Assembly: GCA_020137815.1 (NCBI GenBank) | Contig: CM035362.1 | Location: forward strand, 3,414,414 to 3,478,413 | Direction: 5' to 3' | Length of the DNA: 64,000 bases | Origin: Hormiphora californensis | Lineage: Eukaryota > Ctenophora > Tentaculata > Cydippida > Pleurobrachiidae | Part shown: positions 1 through 11,304 of the stretch, one piece after another | How positions within the stretch are numbered: position 1 is the stretch's first letter | Layout of the letters: each line of letters opens with the position of its first letter | The notes under the pieces: model-generated | What the model was told of the DNA's origin: nothing | The model's input: the letters and a program-made list of their open reading frames with translations, nothing else | Databases searched by the model: none | Program-made: the position numbers and the translations under genes

Positions 1-379
1 TGGGGAGAGAGAACGAGACTCCAGCTCCTGTGAGATTTGAGGGCATTGCGTGTACCTATTTACCAAGGCTAATATAGTGTAATCAAGCAGGTTTATAAAA
101 TAGTAAAATACAAAGGACTACGATATGTACGAAAATTCCATCCCTCAAATCCGAATAATAGGAGAATAGAAAAGTATTCCGAAACAAAACCTAATCCACG
201 AAAATAACTTAAATGTCGAAACGTATGTCCTAACCAATTAGTTGCTCCAGTTACTTTCGTTCAACATTATGATGTTGAACAAAAGTAATTGGAGCATTGA
301 TCAAATTAATCGAAAAGACAAATGCTGCAGCTGTTTAAATCAGTAACAAAACCGCTACATTTCCTACATTTCAGACGAT
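1..379. other. Left flank of duplication copy 1
   Basis: AT-rich non-coding sequence with no ORF. It is nearly the same as 16,440-16,880: the phrase ggctaatatagtgtaatcaa occurs in both, followed by the same order of words up to the satellite. It contains a short imperfect hairpin around 240-297 (ttgctccagttact and a matching inverted arm). Copy 1 therefore begins at or before the window edge. Confidence 0.8.
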
Positions 380-3300
380 CCCTGGATCCAGATTAAATGG
401 GTGAAATTAAGAAAGTTTTTAGAGATTTGGGGGGGTTTCAAAGTGGCAAAGTTTCTTAGAAATTAGGTGGGTCAAAATGGGATAGTTTCTTAGAGATTAG
501 GTGGGTAAAAGTGAGAAAGTGGGTCAAAGTGGGAAAGTTTCTTAAACATTAGATGGGTAAAAAAGAGAATGTTTCTTTGAAATAAGGTTTCTTAGAGATA
601 AAGTTTCTTAGAGATAAAGTTTCTTAGACATAAAGTTTCTAAGGGAAAAGATCAAAGGTCAAAGTGAGAAGGTTTCTTAGAGATTAGGTTGGTCAAAGTG
701 AGAAAGTGGGTCAAAGTGGGAAAGTTTCTTAGAGTTTGGGAAATTTAAAGTAGTAAAGTTTCTTAGAGATAAAGTTTCTTAGAGATAAAGTTTCTTAGAG
801 ATAAAGTTTCTTAGATATAAGATTGGCCAAAGTGAGAAGTTTCTAAGAGATTAGGTGGGTCAAAGTGAGAAAGTGGGTCAAAGTGGGAAAGTTTCTTAGA
901 GTTTGGGAAAGTCAAAGTGGGAAAGTTTCTTAGAGAATAGAGATAAAGTTTCTTAGAGATAAGATGGTTCAAAGTGAGAAGGTTTCTTAAAGATTAGGTG
1001 GGTCAAAGTGAGAAACTGGGTCAAAGTGGAAAAGTTTCTTAGAGTTTGGGAAAGTTAAAGTGGGAAAGTTTCTTAGAGATAAAGTTTCTTAGAGATAAAG
1101 TTTCTTAGAGATAAAGTTTCTTAGAGATAAGATGGGTCAAAGTGAGAAGGTTTCTTAGAGATTAGGTGGGTCAAAGTGGGAAAGTTTCTAAGAGATTAGG
1201 AAGGTCAAAGTGGGAAAGTTTCTTAGAGATTAGGAGGGTTAAGGTGTGAAAGTTCTTAGAGATTAGGGGGGGGGGTTCAAAGTGGCAAAGTTTCTTAGAA
1301 ATTAGGTGGGTCAAAGTGAGACAGTTTCTTAGAGATCAGGTGGGTCAAAGTGAGAAAGTTTCTTGGAGATAAGATGAGTCAAAGTGAGAATGTTTCTTAT
1401 AGATCAGATGGGTCAAAGTGGGAAAGAGAGATGAGGATTGAGGTGGATCAAAGTGGGAAAGTTTCTTGAAGATAAGATGAGTCAAAGTGGGGTAGTTTCT
1501 TAGACATTAGATGGGTCAAAAAGAGAAGGTTTCTTAGAGATAAGGTTCCTTAGAGATAAGGTTTCTTAGAAATAAGGTTTCTTAGAAATTTGGTTTCTTA
1601 GAGATAAGGTTTCTTAGAGATAAGGTTTCTTAGAGATAAGGTTTCTTAGCGATAAGATTTCTTAGAGATAAGGTTTCTTAGAGATAAAGTTTCTTAGAGA
1701 TAAAGTTCCTTAGAGATAAAGTTTCTTAGAGATAAAGTTCCTTAGAGATAAAGTTTCTAAGAGATAAAGTTCCTTAGAGATAAAGTTTCTTAGAAATAAG
1801 GTTTCTTAGAGATAAGGTTTCTTAGAGATAAGGTTTCTTAAAGATAAGGTTTCTTAAAGATAAGGTTTCTTGAAGATAAGATGAGTCAAAGTGGGGTAGT
1901 TTCTTAGACATTAGATGGGTCAAAAAGAGAAGGTTTCTTAGAGATAAGGTTCCTTAGAGATAAGGTTTCTTAGAAATAAGGTTTCTTAGAAATAAGGTTT
2001 CTTAGAGATAAGGTTTCTTAGATATAAGGTTTCTTAGAGATAAGGTTTCTTAGAGATAAGGTTTCTTAGAGATAAGGTTTCTTAGAGATAAGGTTTCTTA
2101 GAGATAAGGTTTCTTAGAGATAAGGTTTCTTAGAGATAAAGTTTCTTAGAGATAAAGTTCCTTAGAGATAAAATTTCTTAGAGATAAAGTTTCTTAGAGA
2201 TAAAGTTTCTTATAGATAAAGTTCCTTAGAGATAAAGTTTCTTAGAAATAAAGTTCCTTAGAGATAAAGTTTCTTAGAAATAAGTTTTCTTAGAGATAAG
2301 GTTTCTTAGAGATAAGGTTTCTTAGAGATAAGGTTTCTTAGAGATAAAGTTTCTTAGAAATAAGGCTTCTTAGAGATAAGGTTTCTTAGAGATAAGGTTT
2401 CTTAGAGATAAGGTTTCTTAGAGATAAAGTTTCTTAGAGATAAGGTTTCTTAGAGATAAAGTTTCTTAGAGATAAAGTTTCTTATAGATAAAGTTCATTA
2501 GAGATAAAGTTTCTTAGAAATAAAGTTCCTTAGAGATAAAGTTTCTTAGAAATAAGTTTTCTTAGAGATAAGGTTTCTTAGAGATAAGGTTTCTTAGAGA
2601 TAAGGTTTCTTAGAGATAAAGTTTCTTAGAGATAATGTTTCTTACAGATAAGGTTTCTTAGAGATAAAGTTTCTTAGAGATAAAGTTTCTTAAAGATTGG
2701 GTTGGTCAAAGTGGAAAAGTTTCTTAGAGATAAGATGGCTCAAAGTGAGAAGGTTTCTTAGAGATTGGGTTGGTCAAAGTGGAAAAGTTTCTTAGAGATA
2801 AGATGGTTCAAAGTGAGAAGGTTTCTTAGAGATGAGCATTGAGGTGGGTCAAAGTGGGAAAGTTTCTTGAAGATAAGATGAGTCAAAGTGGGAAAGTTTC
2901 TTAGACATTAGATGGGTTAAAAAGAGAAAGTTCTTTAGAGATAAAGTTTCTTAGAGATAAAGTTCCTTAGAGATAAGGTTTCTTAGAGATAAGGTTTCTT
3001 AGAGATAAGGTTTCTTAGAGATAAGGTTTCTTAGAGATTAGGTTCCTTAGAGATAAGGTTTCTTAGAGATAAGGTTTCTTAGAGATAAGGTTTCTTAAAG
3101 ATAAGGTTTCTTAGAGATAAGGTTTCTTAGAGATAAGGTTTCTTAGAGATAAGGTTTCTTAGAGATAAAGTTTCTTAGAGATAAAGTTCCTTAGAGATAA
3201 AATTTCTTAGAGATAAAGTTTCTTAGAGATAAAGTTTCTTATAGATAAAGTTCCTTAGAGATAAAGTTTCTTAGAAATAAAGTTCCTTAGAGATAAAGTT

Positions 3301-6300
3301 TCTTAGAAATAAGTTTTCTTAGAGATAAGGTTTCTTAGAGATAAGGTTTCTTAGAGATAAGGTTTCTTAGAGATAAAGTTTCTTAGAAATAAGGCTTCTT
3401 AGAGATAAGGTTTCTTAGAGATAAGGTTTCTTAGAGATAAGGTTTCTTAGAGATAAAGTTTCTTAGAGATAAGGTTTCTTAGAGATAAAGTTTCTTAGAG
3501 ATAAAGTTTCTTATAGATAAAGTTCCTTAGAGATAAAGTTTCTTAGAAATAAAGTTCCTTAGAGATAAAGTTTCTTAGAAATAAGTTTTCTTAGAGATAA
3601 GGTTTCTTAGAGATAAGGTTTCTTAGAGATAAGGTTTCTTAGAGATAAAGTTTCTTAGAGATAATGTTTCTTACAGATAAGGTTTCTTAGAGATAAAGTT
3701 TCTTAGAGATAAAGTTTCTTAAAGATTGGGTTGGTCAAAGTGGAAAAGTTTCTTAGAGATAAGATGGCTCAAAGTGAGAAGGTTTCTTAGAGATTGGGTT
3801 GGTCAAAGTGGGAAAGTTTCTTAGAGATAAGATGGTTCAAAGTGAGAAGGTTTCTTAGAGATGAGCATTGAGGTGGGTCAAAGTGGGAAAGTTTCTTGAA
3901 GATAAGATGAGTCAAAGTGGGAAAGTTTCTTAGACATTAGATGGGTTAAAAAGAGAAAGTTCTTTAGAGATAAAGTTTCTTAGAGATAAAGTTCCTTAGA
4001 GATAAGGTTTCTTAGAGATAAGGTTTCTTAGAGATAAGGTTTCTTAGAGATAAGGTTTCTTAGAGATTAGGTTCCTTAGAGATAAGGTTTCTTAGAGATA
4101 AGGTTTCTTAGAGATAAGGTTTCATAAAGATAAGGTTTCTTAGAGATAAAGTTTCTTAGAGATAAAGTTTCTTAGAGATAAAGTTTCTTAGAGATAAGGT
4201 TTCTTAGAGATAAGGTTTCTTAGAGATAAGGTTTCTTAGAGATAAGGTTTCTTAGAGATAAAGTTGCTTAGAGATAAAGTTCCTTAGAGATAAAATTTCT
4301 TAGAGATAAAGTTCCTTAGAGATAAAGTTTCTTAGAAATAAGGCTTCTTAGAGATAAGGTTTCTTAGAGATAAGGTTTCTTAGAGATAAGGTTTCTTAGA
4401 GATAAGGTTTCTTAGAGATAAGGTTTCTTAGAGATAAAGTTTCTTAGAGATAAAGTTTCTTATAGATAAAGTTCCTTAGAGATAAAGTTTCTTAGAAATA
4501 AAGTTCCTTAGAGATAAAGTTTCTTAGAAATAAGTTTTCTTAGAGATAAGGTTTCTTAGAGATAAGGTTTCTTAGAGATAAGGTTTCTTAGAGATAAAGT
4601 TTCTTAGAGATAATGTTTCTTACAGATAAGGTTTCTTAGAGATAAAGTTTCTTAGAGATAAAGTTTCTTAGAGATTGGGTTGGTCAAAGTGGGAAAGTTT
4701 CTTAGAGATAAGATGGCTCAAAGTGAGAAGGTTTCTTAGAGATTGGGTTGGTCAAAGTGGGAAAGTTTCTTAGAGATAAGATGGTTCAAAGTGAGAAGGT
4801 TTCTTAGAGATGAGCATTGAGGTGGGTCAAAGTGGGAAAGTTTCTTGAAGATAAGATGAGTCAAAGTGGGAAAGTTTCTTAAACATTAGATGGGTTAAAA
4901 AGAGAAAGTTCTTTAGAGATAAAGTTTCTTAGAGATAAAGTTCCTTAGAGATAAGGTTTCTTAGAGATAAGGTTTCTTAGAGATAAGGTTTCTTAGAGAT
5001 AAGGTTTCTTAGAGATTAGGTTTCTTAGAGATAAAGTTTCTTAGAGATAAGGTTTCTTAGAGATAAGGTTTCTTAGAGATAAAGTTTCTTAGAGATAAAG
5101 TTCCTTAGAGATAAAATTTCTTAGAGATAAAGTTCCTTAGAGATAAAGTTTCTTAGAAATAAGGCTTCTTAGAGATAAGGTTTCTTAGAGATAAGGTTTC
5201 TTAGAGATAAGGTTTCTTAGAGATTAGGTTTCTTAGAGATAAGGTTTCTTAGAGATAAAGTTTCTTAGAGATAAAGTTCCTTAGAGATAAAATTTCTTGG
5301 AGATAAAGTTCCTTAGAGATAAAGTTTCTTAGAGATAAGGTTTCTTAAAGATAAGGTTTCTTAGAGATAAAGTTTCTTAGAGATAAAGTTTCTTAGAGAT
5401 AAAGTTTCTTAGAGATAAGGTTTCTTAGAGATAAGGTTTCTTAGAGATAAAGTTTCTTAGAGATAAAGTTCCTTAGAGATAAAATTTCTTAGAGATAAAG
5501 TTCCTTAGAGATAAAGTTTCTTAGAAATAAGGCTTCTTAGAGATAAGGTTTCTTAGAGATAAGGTTTCTTAGAGATAAGGTTTCTTAGAGATAAGGTTTC
5601 TTAGAGATAAGGTTTCTTAGAGATAAAGTTTCTTAGAGATAAAGTTTCTTATAGATAAAGTTCCTTAGAGATAAAGTTTCTTAGAAATAAAGTTCCTTAG
5701 AGATAAAGTTTCTTAGAAATAAGTTTTCTTAGATATAAGGTTTCTTAGAGATAAGGTTTCTTAGAGATAAGGTTTCTTAGAGATAAAGTTTCTTAGAGAT
5801 AATGTTTCTTACAGATAAGGTTTCTTAGAGATAAAGTTTCTTAGAGATAAAGTTTCTTAGAGATTGGGTTGGTCAAAGTGGGAAAGTTTCTTAGAGATAA
5901 GATGGCTCAAAGTGAGAAGGTTTCTTAGAGATTGGGTTGGTCAAAGTGGGAAAGTTTCTTAGAGATAAGATGGTTCAAAGTGAGAATGTTTCTTAGAGAT
6001 GAGCATTGAGGTGGGTCAAAGTGGGAAAGTTTCTTGAAGATAAGATGAGTCAAAGTGGGAAAGTTTCTTAAACATTAGATGGGTTAAAAAGAGAAAGTTC
6101 TTTAGAGATAAAGTTTCTTAGAGATAAAGTTCCTTAGAGATAAGGTTTCTTAGAGATAAGGTTTCTTAGAGATAAGGTTTCTTAGAGATAAGGTTTCTTA
6201 GAGATTAGGTTTCTTAGAGATAAGGTTTCTTAGAGATAAGGTTTCTTAGAGATAAGGTTTCTTAAAGATAAGGTTTCTTAGAGATAAAGTTTCTAAGAGA

Positions 6301-6885
6301 TAAAGTTTCTTAGAGATAAAGTTTCTTAGAGATAAAGTTTCTTAGAGATAAGGTTTCTTAGAGATAAGGTTTCTTAGAGATAAGGTTTCTTAGAGATAAA
6401 GTTTCTTAGAGATAAAGTTTCTTAGAGATAAAGTTCCTTAGAGATAAAGTTTCTTAGAAATAAGGTTTCTTAGAGATAAGGTTTCTTAGAGATAAGGTTT
6501 CTTAGAGATAAGGTTTCTTAGAGATAAGGTTTCTTAGAGATAAGGTTTCTTAGAGATAAAGTTTCTTAGAGATAAAGTTCCTTAGAGATAACGTTTCTGA
6601 GAGATAAGGTTTCTTAGAGATAAAGTTTCTTAGAGATAAAGTTTCTTAGAGATAAAGTTACTTAGAGATAAGATGGGTCAAAGTGAGAAGGTTTCTTAGA
6701 GATTGGGTTGGTAAAAGTGGGAAAGTTTCTTAGAGATAAGATGGTTCAAAGTGAGAAGGTTTCTTAAAGATTAGGTGGGTCAAAGTGAGAAAGTGGGTCA
6801 AAGTGGGAAAGTTTCTTATAGTTTGGGAAAGTTAAAGTGGGAAAGTTTCTTAGAGATAAAGTTTCTTAGAGATAAAGTTTCAAAC
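380..6885. repeat. 16-bp satellite array with higher-order structure
   Basis: About 6.5 kb of tandem repeat. The basic unit is 16 bp (tttcttagagataagg, variants with aaag, ttcc or aaat). A second unit type of about 30 bp (words gtgggtcaaagtgggaaag and gattaggtggg) dominates 420-1,480 and returns as a block inside the 16-mer runs. The block marked by gatgagcattgaggtgggtc recurs at about 2,834, 3,863, 4,812 and 6,001, giving higher-order repeats of roughly 0.95-1.2 kb. No reading frame survives because TAG and TAA occur in the unit. The array resumes at 11,743 after a LINE insertion. Confidence 0.95.
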
Positions 6886-7075
6886 TTTTCAACACTACTT
6901 TAAACAAATTAATTTGAGTGTTCCACTTATAATCGATTGATCCGTGTTAGAGGTTATTTTCCAATCTTCGATATCTTATAGTTACGTGAATCTCTGTGGG
7001 CTTATTAAGAACGTACTGTGAGTGTTTTGAGTTGGGATTTATCTCTGTCCAGGAGTGTGAGCCAGGTGTTTTAGG

Positions 7076-8386
7076 ATGAACAATTTTCATGGTATTACGA
7101 ATAGAGAGGAGTTTGATAGAGCTCTTGAGAGTATGGTATTTAATTCTAAGTGTAAGGGTAGCTCTGTTCTGAATCGTCTGCTTGAGGGGGATATTACTCC
7201 TCCTCCTAACAGTCCAAGTGGCCCAACCAGAGAGCAGGTATGGGGTCTTCTAGTGTCAGCATATGCATTGATACCCAGCAGCTCCAGAACCCGGTTTGAA
7301 AGCGGCACTAGCTCAACGATGGATGCAGGTTCCCTGGAGGTATTGAAGGAAAGTTTTGAAAGCCTGAAGACTGATCTTCTAGCGACCATTGAGAGGAGAG
7401 TTGATGATCAAGTATCGAAAATACTGGATAAGAAAGAGGATGGGAACAGTGGAATTGAGGATCAACCAGAACCGGTGTTACCGATGAAGCATTATGTGGA
7501 TATTAAGCTTGAAGTGGATGAAGATGATTCTGCGGCTCCGGTATGTCCGAAGAAGCAGTGGGCTGAGTTTGTGAAGCCAAAGGTGGAATCTGCGCTCAAG
7601 GGGGTCCCTGTACTCAATACATTTGTTAATAAGGGCTCTGTGCGACTTTCTTTCGAGACAGATGATCAACTCAAGGCAGCTGGTGCGGTTCTTTCACCGG
7701 CTTTGGGACAGGAGATCCAGACGGTTACAGAGAGGAAAGCGATGCTTGACCCAAGAATTGCGGTGAATGATTTGGATGCAGACTTACTTGATGAGGAGAA
7801 ACTGATTTCGGAAATCCTGAGTGACAAGAATCAGGATATAAAGAAGGCCCATGGACAGGGTGGAAATATCAAGGTTATCCATATCAACAGGAATGGTAGT
7901 TTTGCTGTAATCCAAGTCTCCCCAAGTATTCGGAGGATTATTTCATCTAATAAGGACAAGATTTTCCTGAAGCTGAGGCAACATTCAGTTAGGGATCGGT
8001 TTCATGTGGTGCAGTGTTTCCATTGTCAGGAGTTTGGTCACGTGGCTGGTTCTATGAGGTGTTCCAAGAAGGACAGTCCGGCAGTTTGTGCGTTCTGTGC
8101 TGGTGAGCATGAGACGAGACAGTGTCAAGAAAAGAGGAAGAATGATGTAGCCAAACTGAGGTGTATCAATTGTCATGGCAGTGGAAGCAGAGAGGATAGG
8201 AGGCATTCAAAGACGCATCTTGCATCGAGTACCTTATGTCCTTTTTACATCAATGAACGAGGAAAGCTGATGGATAGGACTGCTGGCGTGAGTAAGGAGA
8301 CAAAAAATGTCTACCGGACGAGGGCAATGGAAGAGCTGAGGATAAAACGACTTGGAGGATCGGGACGCTCAATGTCCATTCTATAA
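7076..8386 (+). CDS. LINE ORF1: gag-like nucleic-acid-binding protein
   Basis: Intact 436-residue ORF1. The N-terminal third is rich in Ser/Gly/Glu. The middle (about residues 150-310) resembles the folded RNA-binding part of CR1/Jockey-type ORF1 proteins only in general character. The C-terminal part has three cysteine-histidine clusters: CFHCQEFGH...C near residue 318, CAFCAGEHETRQC near 342, and CINCHGSG...H...C near 363. Zinc knuckles of this kind bind the element RNA in a ribonucleoprotein particle. The last two bases before the ORF2 start overlap the ORF1 stop (TAATG). The ATG chosen is the first in frame and lies directly after the leader. No frameshift or stop interrupts it. Confidence 0.9.
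   Translation: MNNFHGITNREEFDRALESMVFNSKCKGSSVLNRLLEGDITPPPNSPSGPTREQVWGLLVSAYALIPSSSRTRFESGTSSTMDAGSLEVLKESFESLKTDLLATIERRVDDQVSKILDKKEDGNSGIEDQPEPVLPMKHYVDIKLEVDEDDSAAPVCPKKQWAEFVKPKVESALKGVPVLNTFVNKGSVRLSFETDDQLKAAGAVLSPALGQEIQTVTERKAMLDPRIAVNDLDADLLDEEKLISEILSDKNQDIKKAHGQGGNIKVIHINRNGSFAVIQVSPSIRRIISSNKDKIFLKLRQHSVRDRFHVVQCFHCQEFGHVAGSMRCSKKDSPAVCAFCAGEHETRQCQEKRKNDVAKLRCINCHGSGSREDRRHSKTHLASSTLCPFYINERGKLMDRTAGVSKETKNVYRTRAMEELRIKRLGGSGRSMSIL
8302..8308 (+). promoter_or_regulatory. Candidate -1 ribosomal frameshift heptamer A AAA AAT
   Basis: In the ORF1 frame the codons here read ACA AAA AAT, giving an X XXY YYZ heptamer. It lies six bases after the ORF2 frame opens (last upstream stop TAA at 8,293-8,295). 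A -1 shift here enters the ORF2 frame and restores the endonuclease N-terminus. The position is precise; its function is inferred. I could not identify a pseudoknot by eye. Confidence 0.4.
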
Positions 8387-11304
8387 TGAACAAGACGGGA
8401 GGAATTCTGACTCATCTAGAGGATAAGGAATGTGACGTGTGCTTAGTACAGGAGACTTATCTAAAAGCTACGGATACAGCGAAGATCAGGGAAATACAGG
8501 ATAATGGATGGCAGGTATTCTCTAGTCCAAGGAGTGAGAGAGCTGGTGGTGGCATTGGCGTTTTCTATAGGGACGGAGTAGTGGTCAAACGAGCACCTGT
8601 TAAAGACAAGTTCAAGACCTTTCAGGTCCAGGAAGTCCTTATTGGAGGAGATGATGATCTTGTGAGGCTCTGTAATATATACAGACCCCCCTACAATGGA
8701 AAGGCTCGGTATACAGAGGCAAATTTTCTGGAAGAGTTTAATGGATATATATCGAACCTTCTCATGAAAACAGGAAATCCGATGATCATGGGAGACTTCA
8801 ATTTCCAGGTTCAAGACTCAGGCAACTTTTATGCGAGGAAGCTTCTTCACCTTTTGGACTCATTTGACTTTGTGCAGAATGTACCATCAGTTCCGACTCA
8901 TGTGAGGGGAGGAACTCTGGATCTGATGATCTGTCAGCGTGATTTTCTCACTAAACTGGAAAACGTGCAAGTCTTTCCGGATGGAACGTTGTCAGACCAT
9001 TTCTTGGCTACAGTGGACCTAAAGCTCTCTACCCCTGGAGATGATTATAGGACGTGGAGGAAGATGTACAGCTACAGAGATTTTAATTCGGTTGATCCAG
9101 AGGAATTCAGACGTGCTCTCCAGGAAGTTTGTCTTCGGGTTCCAGATGGGTGTACTGCAGAGGAGGCTTTGAGGATCTATGATAGTGCGTTAGAGGAGGT
9201 GGTGAGGAAACTGGTACCGATGAAGAGAAGGAAGGAAGTAAAGAGTGTTAAGTTGTGGAGGGAGAGACAAGATGTTCGGGAGGCACTAAGGGAGAGGAGG
9301 AGAGCAGAAAGGGCTTGGGAATCTAACAAGACAGGACTCAACAAGATACAGTACAAGGAACTACAGAGGCGTTTTGAAAAGATTGATAAGCAGGCGAGGA
9401 TGGAATTTTCCCGGAAGCAGCTTGAGGAGGTTAAAGATGATCCTGCAGCGCTGCAGAAGAGGCTAGGTCGTCTAATTGGAAAGTCTGAAACTGTTCTGCC
9501 AGGAGGAGTGTCAGACGGAAAGTTGGCAGGGGATTTTGCAGAGTTCTTCAGTGGGAAGATTGAGAAGATTCGGACAGCGGTTCGGGATGAGCAAGAGGAA
9601 GGTTCTGAGGAGCTCACTGTGGATTCTCTGCCTGCGCCTACCTGTACTCTAACCAAGTTTGAGGAAATCAGAGTTAATGAATTAGTTCGGGTTGTCAAGG
9701 AAATGTCATCGAAGTCTTGTGATCTGGACCCTATTCCGACCTGGTTGGTGAAAGACTGCCTTGAAGAACTAGCGCCGATCCTGACGAACATTATCAACAA
9801 ATCCCTTCTACGATCTACTGTTCCAGATATTATGCAGAAAGCATTGGTGATGCCAACGATAAAGAACCCCAATGGGGACACTGATTTATTTTCGAACTAC
9901 AGGCCGGTTTCTAACATATCGTTTGTATCGAAGGTACTGGAGAAAGTTGTGCTCAATCAGTTAAACTCATACCTATGGATGAACGACCTACTCAATGCAG
10001 ACCAATCTGGGTATAGGGCGGGGCATAGTTGTGAAACACTGCTTGCTGGAATGTTTGATGACCTGTTGAAGGATTTGGATTCTGGCAAAGTATCGGCCCT
10101 TCTGCTGCTTGACATGAGTGCGGCTTTCGATACTGTGGATCATTCGAAGCTGATTGGAATTTTGGAGGCAAGGTTTGGGGTAAGAGGATCTGCGCTTGAA
10201 TGGTTTAGAAGCTACCTTAGCAAAAGGACTTTTAAAGTGAATGTTCGTGGGGAACTCTCGGCGGCGATTGCACTAATCTGTGGAGTCCCACAGGGGTCCC
10301 TTCTTGGACCTGTTTTATTCTTGCTGTACATTGAGGAACTTCAGGATATTGTTCGTCCCTATGGCCTAAAGATCAAACTGTATGCAGATGACTCTCAGAT
10401 ATACTTTGGACTGGTTCCGAGTGATGCAGAGGGGTGGAGTTCCAGTAAAAAGACCCTAGAGGATTGTCTCAAGAATGTCAAAACATGGATGGTTAACCAT
10501 GGACTTAAGTGTAATGAGGACAAGACGGAGTTTCTACTGTTGGGAAAGACAAGCTCCTTGGAAAAGATGGCATTTGATCCAGAGATCCAGTTTGGAGGTT
10601 CGGTGGTCAGGCCTATGGAATGTAAGGGGACGACAGGAAAGACCCTTGGTGTTCTCATGGACCATCAGTTGACTCTTGAGAGACAGATATTCAATGTTAA
10701 GAAACAGTGTGGCCTTATGCTCAAGAACTTGTGGCAGGTCAACAAGTGTCTTGACAAAGATACCAAGATTATGTTGGTCAAGCAACTGGTCATTTCCCGG
10801 ATTGATTACTGCAACATCCTTTACTATGGACTACCTAAGAGGATATTGAGGTATCTTCAGAAGACCCTGAATTCTTGTGTGCGTTTCATTTTCAATCTAA
10901 AGGGACATCAGGATGACTACACAGAATACTACAAGGAGGCACACATTCTACCTATTGAGCAGAGGCTGACTTTCAAGGCATGTCTTTTGGCGTACAAGAT
11001 TGTACGAGGCACTGCACCCAAGTATCTGATGGACCTGGTCCCTCGTGATGACAATCCTGAACCTGTAAAACCTACCCGATCTACCTCAGTTCCAGATTTC
11101 TTCAGGTTGAAATATCCAAAGCTCTCAAGTGTAAATGCGAATTCTAAGTTAAGAAGGAGGAGGATCTCTGTATTCCTGCCGGAAGTGTGGAACTCCCTGC
11201 CATTGGAGTTAAGGTCTGTTCACCCTGTTGAACTCTTCAAGACAAGGCTTAAGACCCGGCTATTTAAGGAAGCTTTCGTTGATCCAGAGAGCAGTAGCAC
11301 CTGA
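8386..11304 (+). CDS. LINE ORF2: AP endonuclease and reverse transcriptase
   Basis: 972 residues from the ATG. An apurinic-like endonuclease comes first, with motifs LVQETYL, GGGIGVFYR, MGDFNF, GTLDLMI and SDHFLATVDL. The reverse transcriptase follows, with NYRPVSNISFVSKVLEKVV, DQSGYRAGHSCETLL, LLLLDMSAAFDTVDH, GVPQGSLLGPVLF, the catalytic LYADDSQIY and TLGVLMDHQLTLE. The protein ends in a CR1/L2-type C-terminal block. Together these carry out target-primed reverse transcription in the nucleus. One oddity: the first endonuclease strand with its catalytic Asn (motif GTLNVHSI) is encoded upstream of the only possible ATG, in the same frame, which is open back to 8,296. The real product may therefore start by frameshift from ORF1. 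All key residues seen are intact, so the copy is potentially active. Confidence 0.93.
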   Translation: MNKTGGILTHLEDKECDVCLVQETYLKATDTAKIREIQDNGWQVFSSPRSERAGGGIGVFYRDGVVVKRAPVKDKFKTFQVQEVLIGGDDDLVRLCNIYRPPYNGKARYTEANFLEEFNGYISNLLMKTGNPMIMGDFNFQVQDSGNFYARKLLHLLDSFDFVQNVPSVPTHVRGGTLDLMICQRDFLTKLENVQVFPDGTLSDHFLATVDLKLSTPGDDYRTWRKMYSYRDFNSVDPEEFRRALQEVCLRVPDGCTAEEALRIYDSALEEVVRKLVPMKRRKEVKSVKLWRERQDVREALRERRRAERAWESNKTGLNKIQYKELQRRFEKIDKQARMEFSRKQLEEVKDDPAALQKRLGRLIGKSETVLPGGVSDGKLAGDFAEFFSGKIEKIRTAVRDEQEEGSEELTVDSLPAPTCTLTKFEEIRVNELVRVVKEMSSKSCDLDPIPTWLVKDCLEELAPILTNIINKSLLRSTVPDIMQKALVMPTIKNPNGDTDLFSNYRPVSNISFVSKVLEKVVLNQLNSYLWMNDLLNADQSGYRAGHSCETLLAGMFDDLLKDLDSGKVSALLLLDMSAAFDTVDHSKLIGILEARFGVRGSALEWFRSYLSKRTFKVNVRGELSAAIALICGVPQGSLLGPVLFLLYIEELQDIVRPYGLKIKLYADDSQIYFGLVPSDAEGWSSSKKTLEDCLKNVKTWMVNHGLKCNEDKTEFLLLGKTSSLEKMAFDPEIQFGGSVVRPMECKGTTGKTLGVLMDHQLTLERQIFNVKKQCGLMLKNLWQVNKCLDKDTKIMLVKQLVISRIDYCNILYYGLPKRILRYLQKTLNSCVRFIFNLKGHQDDYTEYYKEAHILPIEQRLTFKACLLAYKIVRGTAPKYLMDLVPRDDNPEPVKPTRSTSVPDFFRLKYPKLSSVNANSKLRRRRISVFLPEVWNSLPLELRSVHPVELFKTRLKTRLFKEAFVDPESSST

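Noticed and set aside
380-6885. CRISPR array
   Set aside because: The repeats are directly adjacent with no unique spacers, in an animal genome; it is a satellite.
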